64,000 nucleotides of DNA from Euphorbia lathyris (GCF_963576675.1 NC_088916.1:6277001-6341000), one strand, 5' to 3'. Counted from the first letter of the stretch, positions 23,350 through 34,600 are shown. A program made the numbers and translations. The notes: generated by a model not told the origin, from the letters alone.

Positions 23350-26093
23350 AATGTACTTACTTTTTTATAATGATTAAATAACCTACTTTTTTTACTAAAA
23401 TTAATGACTGAATTATGGTTCTTAAATTACTAGATTTAGTGGTTAAAGTAGGTGTTAAAATTGGAAATCATTGCCCATGAAGTTATCGACTAACATAATG
23501 GTTAATGACCAATTTAGTCATTAACTAGCTTGTCACTCGTGCTTTGCACGGTAATCATATACCATCACCATCAGATTATTTGAAATTTTTATTAGTAGTT
23601 ATAGAATTTAAAGAAAAATAAAACAAAAAAGATATTTGAATTAATGCCTACCATAATTTATTTATATATTGTATAAGCTATAAAAAGATTTTTGAATTAA
23701 TGCCTACCATAACTCATTTGCGCATAAAGTGGGGGAAATATCAGCACAGCTACAGCAATAAGGAAAGAAGTAAGGTAGTCATGAGAAACAGGGAGAAGGA
23801 AAAAATTGCTCATATAGTGATTGAGAAAATTAAATTTTACCCCATCGTACAAACAGTCCAATTTTGCTCCTATTTTAGAAATTTTAGCTCATTTTTATCC
23901 TCATGATATTGATTTGTTATAACTACAAAGTTAATTTGATAGACAATTTCAGTTACAATCAATATATGACATACCTGACAAATTGAGATAATAATGAAAT
24001 CAATATAAATTTGCATGCACATATATAATTTATATGATTAAAGCAGCATGTTAACATCCGGATATATATCATATAATGTATAAAATCAATTTCACAATGA
24101 GTGCTTCAATCAGTACACTCAATATTAACAACAATATAGCAACAAGAGCAAAGGATGGGCTCACTATCCAATACTCTAAATAACCCTACTCTTTATCTCT
24201 TTCTCTCACTTTCCTTCTCTTTCATTCAATTTCAAATGCTGACACTCTTTCATTCAATATATTTTCAAACCACCACCAAATCACACCTCAGTGCAACTAA
24301 TTATTACCAACACCTTAAGAAACAATAGGAAAAATATGGGATGGAATAACGATATAGAAATCTGCTTTAAAAACATCAATAATGATAATTTTCAATGGAA
24401 ATGCAGGAAAAGATCAAGGAATTTGGGCAAGATATCTTTCTAGCAGCTGAAGCCACGAATGGAATTCGAAAACTAGAGAAAGCAGCAACCACTTCTGCTT
24501 ATCAAATCAGCAGCTAAGAATGGAATTTGAACATTAGAGAAAGCAGCAGCCACCAATGGAATTCGAAAATTATATAAATGGAAAGACAGAGTTATTTAAC
24601 AAATGAATTATTATATCACCTTATCAAATCGCCTTCTGCTTTTCTGCTCTTCGTTTACTTTATCTGCGAATCAAATTTAAGAAATCTAAAATCGCCAATC
24701 ATTGTAGGAAATTTGCTTTTCTGCTCTTCGTTCTGCTCTTAATTTACTCTATCCGTGAATCAAACTAGAGAAACTTCAAATCGTCAATCATCTATGGAAA
24801 TATGCTTTTCTGCTCTTCTTTCCGCTCTGAAATGAGTAAGTCGAGTTTTGCGCAGACACTGAAGATGGGGAATGCGAAGATTGAAAATAACCTAATTGCC
24901 ATATTTAAATTGGGCTTTAATAATACTAAGCACTAACATTTAATTGGGGCAGTTTTTAAGTTAGCCACAACACAAGGTTTGTCAAAAGCCCATTGGAGCC
25001 CTTAATAAAAGGGATGCTACAAAAAGCCATTAAAGCCCTAATTTTTTCGTAGAGACATGTACAAACAAAATTGAAAACTGATATTTGATTGATTCCACAA
25101 GGTTTGTACTTTGTACTCTCACTACTAGATTTGTATTATATGCATACTATATTTATACAAACAAAAGTATGTTCGCCTACGTATACAATTATTATGCTAA
25201 TGCACGTGTACAAATAGTAACAAACACTTAGACAAACATTAATTGTGCATGTGTATAAATAAAATATTGTCATTGTTTACAATTTATGTGTACAAACATT
25301 AACACTTAAACTTAGAAATGTTAGTGCAAGTAGCATGCTTAGAATAGATAATGGATTAACCATTTTTTATCTTTAAAAAATGTTAATCACATATTAGTCC
25401 ATTAAATTCAGTTAACTTACTAATCGGTTAATTAGTATTTATGTATGTTAACTATTTTTTTAGATTTCTAATCATAGTAAATATCCAAAGAAAATTAAAT
25501 ATATATTTTTAAAATTTTTAATAGTTTTTTTAACGAACTTCTTAATAGTTAAATAATATTATCTAGATAGAATCATAAATTAATATAATTTTATATTAAC
25601 ATAAAATCAAAGTTACAAATGTAATAATTTATTATAAAAATAACATAATAAACATATAGTGTAAAAGGAAATAAATTATTAATAACATATATGGTATAAA
25701 ATAAAAATTAGCATTCTCAAAATTGATCTTCAAATTTTGATAGTCCAACTATAAAAATGCATACATAGTTAAAATTTTAGGAAAAACACCTTATAAATTG
25801 AACAAAAGGAAATTCAATGATTATGATGAGAATCCAATTGAAGCTGAAACAGAGAAAGATAAAAAAGGAAGAATTAAACCATCAAAACAAAAGGTTTGTC
25901 AAATGGTAAAAAAAATAAGCAACCGTGCAAGTAGCATGCTTAGAATAGTTTGTTTTTACAAGAACATCTAAATGGTTTCAACCGCGTATAAAAAAATGCA
26001 TCAAATCTTGTTAAAGATGTTATTTTGTGTAACTTGTTTTTTGAAGTTGTTGATTAGGTTGGTGTTTCAAATATAATGTATATGGTTAGTGAT
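23350..26093. repeat. Tandem unit 3 (partial, part X only)
   Basis: Third copy of part X. It diverges from units 1 and 2 after about 24570, with many substitutions and a rearranged stretch near 25318-25350, and it lacks part Y. Instead the hAT transposase frame continues beyond 26093. It is therefore the older, unduplicated right-hand copy. Confidence 0.9.
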
Positions 26094-26205
26094 AGTACTA
26101 CTAATGTAGATGTAGAGAAATCAATTCATGAAAAATATGAAAATATATATTGGTCACCTTATGCTACTAAGTGCATTAATCCTATATTAATGAATATTGG
26201 TATTG
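26005..26205 (+). pseudogene. hAT transposase relic (DUF659 region)
   Basis: The frame reads LVKDVILCNLFFEVVD, a stop, then VGVSNIMYMVSDSTTNVDVE and KSIHEKYENIYWSPYATKCIN. This matches the DUF659 region of plant hAT transposases, where a D-N/S-A/T-N motif is followed by a YW(S/T)PCAAHCI(N/D) block. It is only about 65 residues and carries one in-frame stop. Parallel relics are at 18160-18288, 22090-22214 and 39485-39666. It runs straight into a Ty3-gypsy fragment at about 26206. Confidence 0.75.
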
Positions 26206-26323
26206 AGTACGAAGCGCTCATTCTCATTGTCGGCCTTCTGGTAGTCTTACAAATTGGTATAAGGGTCCTCATGGTCCTATGGGAATTCGCAGTTAATCAT
26301 TCGCCAACGCTACATTTGAAGTA
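26206..26323 (+). pseudogene. Ty3-gypsy RNase H relic, left part
   Basis: In frame with the hAT relic, the sequence reads EYEALILIVGLLVVLQIGIR and then VLMVLWEFAVNHS. This corresponds to the plant gypsy RNase H stretch usually written EYEALI.GL..A..LGI..L.V.GDSQLVVNQ. The MULE at 26324 interrupts it and the domain resumes at 32699. The acidic/Ser motif expected after 'V' is degraded. Confidence 0.75.
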
Positions 26324-26527
26324 GGGTAAATTCTAAAAACAACCCCTGTGGTTTGATGTTGTTCAAAAAAAAACCCTTGTGGTTTGTTATTACCAAAAAA
26401 AAGGACTGTGAATAACGTCGTTACCACAATTACGGAAATGGGGAAAACGCCGTTTAACTGAGTGACGTGGCAAAGGGTAAACTTGTCCGGAAAATATTGG
26501 GAGACCTATATAAGCTCCAGAAGTTTC
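26324..26527 (+). repeat. MULE left TIR
   Basis: Inverted copy of 32487-32689. It contains ACGT-bearing sequence (GTGACGTGG) and, at its inner end, a TATA box. Confidence 0.95.
26507..26514 (+). promoter_or_regulatory. TATA box in left TIR
   Basis: TATATAAG lies 183 bp inside the element and about 210 bp before the GRF ORF start. The right TIR carries the same box at 32507-32500, facing the transposase gene. Confidence 0.7.
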
Positions 26528-26723
26528 CCTTCTTCCCCCATTTTTCTACTTCATCTCAGTTTCTTCTTTCAATCGAAAACCTAAATTCCAGATTCCTTAG
26601 AATCATGTTGATTAATTAGCATATTCGCGATTCTCTTGAAGTTTAGAAGGTTAACCCCATGATTTGGTGTTCGAATTTGGCCTAATTCGCGTAGAATTTA
26701 CTGAACCCTAAAAGCGTCGAGAG

Positions 26724-27206
26724 ATGAGTTCGTCCAATTCGTGCAATTCTCAAATTTCATTGGGTCAATGGCATGAATCAAACTGCTTCTGTGGGATTAG
26801 AGCTCCAATCCGTCGAGCTTCAACAAAGCTAAATAATGGAAGGAGGTTCGTTGGTTGTTCGAAATATCCTGATCGAACTGCTTGTCGTTATTTTGAGTGG
26901 ATTGATCCTAATGATTTAGAAGTTTGTCGTGCTCGTGTAGATGAACTCGAAATGGAGTTACGGTCTATTTCTGAGGGTAAGCGAATGGTAGAGATGGAGT
27001 TGTTGCAGGTGAAGGAAGAAAATGGAAGACTGACAAAGGAACTGTTGCTGGAGAACGAAGAAAACAGAAGTTTGAAATCAGAAAATGGGTGTTTAAGGAT
27101 GAAATTAATTGTTACTGTGATTGTAGTGATAATTGGGTTGATTGTGATGATGATTGGTAGTATAGATAATGGTAGTAGGCTAGATGGAAGATTTGGGTTG
27201 CCTTAG
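26724..27206 (+). CDS. GRF zinc-finger, coiled-coil, C-terminal membrane protein (MULE accessory gene)
   Basis: An intact 160-aa frame starting at the first ATG after the TIR promoter. Residues 21-61 form a GRF-type zinc finger: CFC at 21-23, RRF at 40-42, C45 and C54, then YFEWID. Residues about 65-124 are a charged heptad-rich coiled coil (ELEMELRSISEG, ELLQVKEENGR). Residues about 127-146 are a strongly hydrophobic segment (LIVTVIVVIIGLIVMMIG), a likely membrane anchor. Plants encode many small uncharacterised GRF proteins of this layout, and GRF fingers can bind single-stranded nucleic acid. Its place opposite mudrA recalls mudrB of MuDR, but no sequence relation to mudrB is evident. Function is unknown; a role in transposition is inference. 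No disruption is visible. Confidence 0.85.
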   Translation: MSSSNSCNSQISLGQWHESNCFCGIRAPIRRASTKLNNGRRFVGCSKYPDRTACRYFEWIDPNDLEVCRARVDELEMELRSISEGKRMVEMELLQVKEENGRLTKELLLENEENRSLKSENGCLRMKLIVTVIVVIIGLIVMMIGSIDNGSRLDGRFGLP

Positions 27207-27870
27207 TGGTAGGCAAACTACACTTTATAGTTCTCTGTGTATACCCATTTGTTTGGGTAAATGTTTGTGTAAAAATTGAAGGTGTATTGAAAAGCAAATT
27301 ATTGTCTTTTGTTAATTGTAGCCAAGTTCATTGGATTGTAACTTTGTGCAACTTATTGGATATTGGATATTGTTAATTGTTAGCCAAGTTCTGTGGCCTG
27401 TAACGTTTTACAACATATTGGCTTGTAATTTTGTGTTAATTGTTACCTAAGTTCATGGAAAATGACTAGAAATACCCGGTATATTAACATTCACATACAA
27501 AAAATGACTACAAATGTTACTTGTGCACACACAATTTACCTAAAAATGTTAACAAGTTTATGTGACACATCTTTGTAAATAGCAACGAACTTAATTTGCA
27601 TATAATGCCAACAAAAGGTATTACATATAAGATCCCAGGAAAGAACCTAAATTGTCACAGAGGTATTACATATAAGGCACTGGAAATGTACCTATAATGC
27701 CCAACAAAAGCTATACCATATAAGGTCATAAGTTTTGATCACCCTATACAAAAATTAGTGCACCATAAAGGTCACAATTCACAAAAATTAGTGCACCATA
27801 AAGGACACTATTCACAAAATATACAAAATGTTAACAAACAGTAGTGATCCAATGTGCCTGTGCAAACTTC
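27207..27870. other. Convergent intergenic region of the MULE
   Basis: AT-rich non-coding DNA between the stops of the two convergent genes, with several short direct repeats (for example ATTAGTGCACCATAAAGG at about 27754 and 27786). It presumably holds both polyadenylation regions. Confidence 0.6.
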
Positions 27871-29423
27871 CTAGAAATCTTCGACATTTCCATTGAAAAG
27901 GCCATGCCTCTTGGCTAAATCAGCAAGGTTTGCAGCTCTTCTTGGTCTTTGTGGGACACTTGGTTCTGCTGCAGTTGGGTTCACTCTTTTCCTGGATGTA
28001 GAAATTATTGGTGCCATGAAATTTTTGACCATGCCCCTACCTCTGCCTCTACCCCTCACTACTGGTTGGCTTTGTCCTCGTGTTGACGGCTGTGATGGAG
28101 GTGGCTGTGAAGCACTTTCTCTATTAACACAACCATCAGTTGCTCATTGATGTGTTGGGGGTGGCTGTGAAGCACTTCCACTTACATGTCCTTGCTGCAT
28201 CAAACAATAAAGAAGTTACACTATTATTCCAAAATCTTAACAAAACAACAAAAACCTTACTACTCCACCAACTTACACTAGAACGTACAGGGTTGGAAGT
28301 TGATGCATTAGGGACTTTTCTAGGCCTGCCTCCCTTTCTAGGTGGACTACCCTGCAAAAAAAACAAGGAAGCATTTGCATCAATCATGATTAATGAACAA
28401 TGGCCATGTAATGTTGATTATACAAACAATAGGACTTACTTCAACTTGGTTACCACTCCTTTTGTTTGCTACTTTGCGCTGCCTTCTTTGCCATGGGGTT
28501 TCCCCTGTAATTCCTGCCTTGCAGCCCCTAGCGTTATGGCCAAACCTTTGACATAAGCCACACTTAACACCACCTCCTATCCTCGTAACCTTATAGGGGT
28601 CCCTTGGTTCATCTGCCCTCCTATTCCTCCTCTTCTTTGGTCTTCCGGGCGGTTTAAGTACAACCCCAGCATGAATGTCAGGTAGTGTTGTCCTTTCCCA
28701 CTCTTCTTGTGATGGCACAGGCTTGAACACATGTTGATACACAGCCAAATACGTTGACTTCAAAAAATAGTCATGCACATATTTCTTCGGTTGTTCTCTG
28801 TGATGAATAATGGCAGCCACGACATGCTTACAAGGAATTCCAGAAATGTCCCACATTCTACATGTACATGACTTATCCTTGAGATCAACAGCAACATTCT
28901 TTCCATAATGATCAACTTCATACAATTGATCCCTTGCTCGTGTGCAGAAATAGTTTCGACTCTCAACTTTTATCTTCTCAAGCATAGTCTGGTAATTTGG
29001 GCACACATCTCCATTGTAGTTCTTCATACCAGTGAACTTGGTATACTGTCTTGACATTAAGGCTTTCCTGATCCATTCCAGCAGACTAAGTATAGGCAAC
29101 TCCCTATAAGGTAAAATCATCCTGTTAAACGACTCACAGACATTGTTCTGAATTGCATCACATTTGGTTCTTAGGTTGAAGTGACTCCTTGCCCATGTGT
29201 GAGGATCATGTTCCATCACCCATTGATGAGCCGCAGGGTCAAAAGATTTTAGTTTTTCCATATGATTCTCCCATAACTTCATAGTACCAGCTGATGCAGC
29301 CTTCCATAGATGGTCTTTGTATTCAACCCCTTTGAATCTCATTTTCATATTCTCGTACATGTGCTTGACACAAAAATGATGTTCCACATCCGGCATTAAC
29401 TCCTTCATAGCTTGCACCAGCCC

Positions 29424-29500
29424 CTATAAATTAAGAACAAACCATCAGTACAACTAATTATGAATTAACACTAACAAAAAATCTAATAAATACAACTAAC
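29424..29500 (-). other. Intron 1 of the coding region of mudrA (77 bp)
   Basis: Minus-strand donor AAAAG|GTTAGT and acceptor TTATAG|GGG join DQQK to GLVQAM in frame, restoring the conserved MULE motif. Confidence 0.85.
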
Positions 29501-30869
29501 CTTTTGTTGATCCGACATGAAGACCCATCCAGTTTCTCTAACCGCGCCAAAATCATCTTGCAAAACTTGTAGAAACCATGACCAGGATTCTTTGCACTCA
29601 GAGTCAACAACAGCAACAGCAATTGGAAATAGGTTCTCGTTGCCATCCCTACCAATTGCAGCCAACAACTGCCCACCCATCATTCCTTTCAAATGACAAC
29701 CATCAAGGCATATAATTGGCCGTATGCCAGAGAAGTATCCTTGTTTTTGTGCAGCCATCCGAACGTACATGTGTTGAAACAAAACAATCTCCCTATGAAC
29801 TCCTAACCCATGGTCTAGCTTCAACTCCGTTTTTATTTGGACAACAGTTCCTGGATTAGTTACTTTGAGAGTCTCAGCATAATCATACAACCTCTTATAT
29901 TGATCCCTGATTTGACCAGATATAATTTTCCTCCCCTCACTCTTAGTCCTATAGCATTTTCGAATAGACACCTCGTAACCCAAATCCCTCTTAATCTTAT
30001 TCTTTAGGTATGACACTTTCAAATCCTTAGCATCCCTCATGTCTTCCAAATATTTCTCACAAAGGTATGAAACCTTACAAAACTTCTCATTGTATTGCCT
30101 AGGACAAGTGTGATTGAGATTACATGTCTTTATTTTGAAAGTTTGAGTGCCCCTTACCATAGATCCTCTAATCCTGAACGCACAACCATCTGTATCACAT
30201 TTCACATACACGACTGAAGGTCCATTCTTTCTGAAACAAAATGTGTGCCCTCCCTCTATGGCCCATGCCCTCAAGGCTTTTCTAAACTCCTTAGCACTCC
30301 TAAATGTCATACCTAATGCCAAATTTTTGGTCATTGCATTGTATTCTACATTTGGGGTTGCTCCCTCATCATCTGAGCCTTGCAAGCTCCTTAACTCATC
30401 ATCTAGGTCAGGAGCAGGCTCATTGAATTCAAATTCTACCTCCCTCCTATTGTGATTGAAACCATCACTGTGAACTTCTCTAGTAGGGGCATTACTGGTA
30501 CCTTCATTTGGTATTTCATTGAACAAATTACCTTCACTATCTAATGACACATCCTCACTGTCAGATTTCTCAAACCCCGAATCAACTTCAAACTCACTAT
30601 CTTCACTATCATCACCATCTTCTTCCCCATCAGTGTCCTCATTGCCATCACTAATGTTACCCACATCTTCCCCCATGTCTTCTCCCCCATGTTCACCTAT
30701 ATCTTCCCCATTAACTTCTACTTCATTTACAGCATCCCAATCCCAATCCATGCCTATATCCAACCCTACTTCATCTTCAAAGTTGTTTCCTCCATCAACA
30801 CCAACATCCTCTAATACTTCTTCTCTATCTTCTAATATGTTTCCTCCATCAACACCATCCTCTAACACT

Positions 30870-31130
30870 TCTTCTCTATTTTCTATACCATCCCCAACTA
30901 CTTCTTCTCTGTTTTCTATACCATCCCCAAATACTTCTTCTCTAGCTTCTATACCATCCCCAAATACTTCTTCTCTAGCTTCTATACCATCCCCAAATAC
31001 TTAGCTTCTATACCATCCCCAAATACTTCTTTTCTAGCTTCTATACCATCCCCAAATACTTCTTCTCTAGCTTCTACATCATCCCCAACTACTTCTTCCA
31101 TAGCTTCAAAACCATCCCCAACTACTTCAT
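30870..31130. repeat. 33-bp coding minisatellite in mudrA linker
   Basis: A run of near-identical 33-bp units encodes, on the minus strand, the 11-residue repeat EAREEVFGDGI and variants. One unit at about 30985-31010 lacks 7 bp, the lesion that breaks the transposase frame. Replication slippage in the array is the likely cause. Confidence 0.88.
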
Positions 31131-32486
31131 CTATAGCTTCTACTCCATGCACTACTGCTTCATCACCTACACATCCTCCATCCTCACTATCTAATGACAC
31201 ATCATCACTATCTGTGCTATCAAATCCTGAAACAACTAAAAAATCACTATCTTCACTGTCCTCACTATCATCACCTCCATCCACACCTATATTCACATTT
31301 TCAACTTGATCACATCCACCCACATGTACATTGACACCCTCACCTTGGTCATCTCCAGCAACACATACTTCCTCAGCTAGTTGCACTCTAACCCCATCAT
31401 CAACTATAGTTAAATCCTCTATCTCCCCTACCATCACTAGCTCAAGACCACCAAGTATAGAGTGTAGGCTACTATCCGAGTTGGATGCATTTGACTCAAC
31501 AGCTGACTCTTCATCACCATCATCCAGATTGATAAAAACATCATCCCTAATCATTGACACAGGTTTAGGTAGAGCTTCAAAATAAACATCCCACGTATCC
31601 CAATTGTTATTCGTATCTTCCACACTAAGACAAGATTTATCATCTACTATCTCCCAATAACTCCATGCACCTCTAAGTCCTATCACATGCATCCACATCC
31701 TACACCCACCTGTATACCTTAGCTGCCTATAATATTCCAACAACCTATAATATCCTAAATAATCTTTGTCTAGTGTAATCTCTGCTTCATCTCCCCCTAA
31801 ATATTTCATAGACTCATCAAATGAGGACCATTTACCTCCATGGTGAAATACCAAAGTCACATAGCCAGCCATCTGCACCCATTCATTCAACAAACCGGCA
31901 AAAACAAACAAAGCAATATTAAATAGCTACATAATAACAAACAAAACCATAACTCAACTTATATATGCAACCAACAAAGCCAACAGACAACACAAATCGA
32001 CAACTAGAAACAGAGTGATGCATCAAATGACAAATCGAAAATCATAACACCAAACGATCGATCAAAACACTATTACATGCAATATAACTGTTGATGATTA
32101 ATATACCCAACAAAAAAACCACAACTCCGATTATTTATTGTAAAAACAGAAAACTCTAACTTACTCAAACAAAATCCAAACCAGGAACACATCTAACATT
32201 CGAAAAGAATCGAAATTTCCATGGATATTGTGCCCTTACCTTGGCTGACACGTAACCCCTTCCAAAAACCTTGTACTGTAGTTGCCCTACCCACTTCAAA
32301 ATAGCGATTCCAACGTCTATCTAGCTTCGTCGCTTCAGAAAACACACCCCTTCATGTAGTATGAACTATGATCGAAGTGTTTATGGGTGAGTTCTAGGTT
32401 AGCTGCCACTTCGTATTCCGATTTGGAAAGTCGATCAATGCAACTGAAAGAAATATGAAAAGTCACTAAAGATAATCGCTGTTATA

Positions 32487-32689
32487 GAAACTTCTGGAGC
32501 TTATATAGGTCTCCCAATATTTTCCGGACAAGTTTACCCTTTGCCACGTCACTCAGTTAAACGGCGTTTTCCCCATTTCCGTAATTGTGGTAACGGCGTT
32601 ATTCACAGTCCTTTTTTTTGGTAATAACAAACCACAAGGGTTTTTTTTGAAAAACATCAAACCACAGGGGTTGTTTTTGGAATTTACCC
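32487..32689 (-). repeat. MULE right TIR
   Basis: Inverted counterpart of the left TIR, ending TTTACCC. The inward TATATAAG at 32507-32500 is the likely promoter for the transposase. Confidence 0.95.
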
Positions 32690-33060
32690 TTTGAAGTATG
32701 CAAACCTGAATTAATTCCCTACCACGCCATGGCTATGGAGCTCATGAAAGAGTTCGCGCTACTCTAATTCTGCCACGTACAAAAGAAAAAGAACGACAAA
32801 GCAGACGCATTCGCCAAGTTAGTAGTCGCTCTAGTAGCTGCCCTGGTGGCAGAACATAAAAAGTCATTATACATGACATGGTCCTTTTTTTCGGCCGGAA
32901 AGAACTTATCCGGTATCGCAACGCTGTCACCATAGTGGAAATGGCTCCCTACATGGAAGTATCTATTGAAGATTGTATGTAGACATTTTACTAGTTTAGT
33001 AACGGTGGATGGCCAGAAGAAAGCCACAAAGGAACCCAGCTTCGAAGGAGGTTGCCCCAG
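32690..33060 (+). pseudogene. Ty3-gypsy RNase H relic, right part
   Basis: Reading frame resumes as VCKPELIPYHAMAMELMKEF, a stop, then HVQKKKNDKADAFAKLV. This corresponds to the C-terminal end of plant gypsy RNase H (LIPYH...MELMKEF...HV.R..N..ADALAKLA). It directly continues the fragment left of the MULE, which confirms the insertion site. Beyond about 32870 the homology fades into degraded pol sequence. Confidence 0.78.
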
Positions 33061-33207
33061 TATGAGTCCTTCAAGAGAGATTCTGCAATAAAAGTGGCAT
33101 GTAAGAAACTATCTAGACACTAAAAATTATCAAGAGAAATGACATTATAATTAAAAGAAGCACAAGAAAATACAAATAAGAAACTACATAAGGATGAATA
33201 ACACAAT

Positions 33208-33558
33208 TCAATTGAGATTCACATATAGTGATACAGTAAACAAAAAAAATAACTTGCTTGAACTTCTCCAAATCAAATTCACCCCTGAATTATTTTCCGA
33301 TTGTCCATAGTTTATACAAGCTCTACGCCGGAGAGACATCATAAGTTTTGCATCCTCACAACTGTCAGAGTCTACTTCCATCTTAACCAGCTGTGATTCA
33401 CAAGTACTGGTAGAGGTTGAACAACTAATCATGTCTTCAGATTTTTGTTTTTCACCATCTTGCACCCTCTTTAATGTGAAAGAAGCAAATGGCTCGAAAC
33501 TAGGTGGGATCTCATCATTCTCTTCCTTTACACATACTCTCATGAGTTCATCTCCCAT
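33208..33558 (-). pseudogene. Captured fragment of a JMJ14/15/16/18-type histone demethylase
   Basis: The minus-strand 116-aa frame begins MGDELMRVCVKEENDEIPPS and continues FEPFASFTLKRVQDGEKQ. Further on it reads DAKLMMSLRRRACINYGQSE. From memory this resembles the N-terminus of plant KDM5/JARID-like lysine demethylases (JMJ16/JMJ18 group), which precedes the JmjN domain; the family form is LRRRPWINYG. The fragment ends before any JmjN or JmjC catalytic part, and the frame runs into unrelated AT-rich sequence after about residue 93. Sequence to about 34300 looks like its 5' leader and intron. It sits between a gypsy relic and a CACTA-like end, so transposon capture is likely. Family assignment needs a protein search. 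Confidence 0.55.
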
Positions 33559-34600
33559 GAATACTATGAGACGAAAAAATAGGAAATATTTATTACAAGT
33601 TGTTGCATAGCAGTGAACACCTTAAAGTCCAATAAAATAAGCAACTTATGCTATTTGTTCCTTAATACACCATTCAGTCGTTAAAATCACACGCAACTAA
33701 AGCAGCAGAACAAAAAAAATCAAATATCAAAATAAAAAGATACCAGCAGAACGAGTATATTCTTAGGTTCGGATTCTCTACACGAGTATATGCTTAGTTT
33801 GGTGGAAGGTCCTCCAAGGACTTTATCCAAGTATAGAATCCCCAATATTAAGGAGGGTAAATGTTCTAATATTAAAACAGTAGCTAATAAAGAATGTGAA
33901 TCTTACTTTGTTCAATGAAGGGTGTTGGAATAGATCATGTAATAGAGAAATTACCAGGTCGAGGCAATTCATTTGAGCATTCATCAAGCCAACTACCACA
34001 AGAGAGAACCTAATCGGAGAGAAATTATTAGACCGAATTTCTGTGATGGAGTGTGAAAAGTCCGATGAAATCGATTGGGATTGAGAATAAAATCAAGATG
34101 CCCTAGAATTAGAAGAGCAATTGGGGATGGTGTGTTTGGGAGAAATGAATTGACAGCACTGAATATTGTTAGGTTTTCTGAAATATTACCGGTAAAGCCA
34201 TGGATTGAGGTGTACATATTTGTTTGAGCTTTTGTGAAATAGGTTGAGCTTTTGGAATAAAAGTTGTCTGAGCTTTAGATTTGGGAATGAAAATTAGGGC
34301 AAATTTTTTAGAGGGATTTTTGTAGAGTAGAGGGCAGTAACTCAATATTTAGAGGGAGGGAATACTTGGCAGTAGTTCAAATTTTGGGGAAATTATTTGA
34401 AGGAAATGATGAGGATAAAAAAAACTTATTAATAATATACTTAAATAAAATAATAAGAATAATGAAAAATGACATTATTAAATTGGTAAAAAGTAGGTAT
34501 TAATGAGAATAAAATAAAATTTATTGAATAAAATGTTTTGTGATTAATAATAAAACATATAATATATTCTCATTAAAGTCATGGAAATTATGTTTTGAAC
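33559..34600 (-). other. Probable captured 5' leader/intron and transposon-internal DNA
   Basis: No protein domain recognised. The portion to about 34300 may be upstream leader and intron sequence carried with the demethylase fragment. The portion 34380-34600 is AT-rich, subterminal transposon-like DNA. Confidence 0.35.

Larger units (their letters stand above)
27871..31872 (-). pseudogene. mudrA-type MULE transposase, frameshifted
   Basis: Coding start chosen at ATG 31872-31870 (MAGYVTLVFHHGG), which directly follows a splice acceptor. A 5' UTR intron (32239-31873) has donor AAG|GTAAGG. Exons: 31872-29501, 29423-28440, 28351-28277 and 28194-27871, all introns GT-AG. Domains in order: PB1-like N-terminus; acidic Asp/Glu linker with an 11-residue repeat; MuDR DNA-binding region (about 30330-30150); MULE DDE transposase with LDGCHLKG and MSDQQK acidic motifs, the CVKH C-x2-H and NVCESFN; SWIM zinc finger (CTCRMWDISGIPCKH); CCHC knuckle (CGLCQRFGHNARGC); and a basic RGRGRGRG tail. 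Two lesions: a 7-bp deletion in the linker minisatellite at about 31001, which shifts the frame, and an in-frame TGA in the last exon (about 28150). The catalytic part downstream is otherwise intact. Confidence 0.9.
26324..32689. mobile_element. Complete Mutator-like element (MULE), 6366 bp
   Basis: Bounded by a perfect 9-bp duplication TTTGAAGTA (26315-26323 and 32690-32698). Long TIRs of about 204 bp (26324-26527 and 32487-32689) start GGGTAAATTC and differ at only a few positions. It carries two convergent genes reading inward from the TIRs: a GRF-zinc-finger protein (plus) and a mudrA-type transposase (minus). Removing it rejoins a gypsy RNase H frame. High TIR similarity and a perfect duplication indicate recent insertion compared with its surroundings. 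Confidence 0.96.

Noticed and set aside
19772..23906. Two identical 68-codon frames, 19772-19978 and 23700-23906
   Set aside because: Identity comes from recent tandem duplication. The unit 1 equivalent near 15842 is frameshifted by extra A residues, so there is no sign of coding constraint.
30147..31585. Plus-strand Ser/Pro-rich frames opposite the transposase
   Set aside because: They are antisense shadows of the acidic, repetitive mudrA linker (Asp/Glu codons read backwards).
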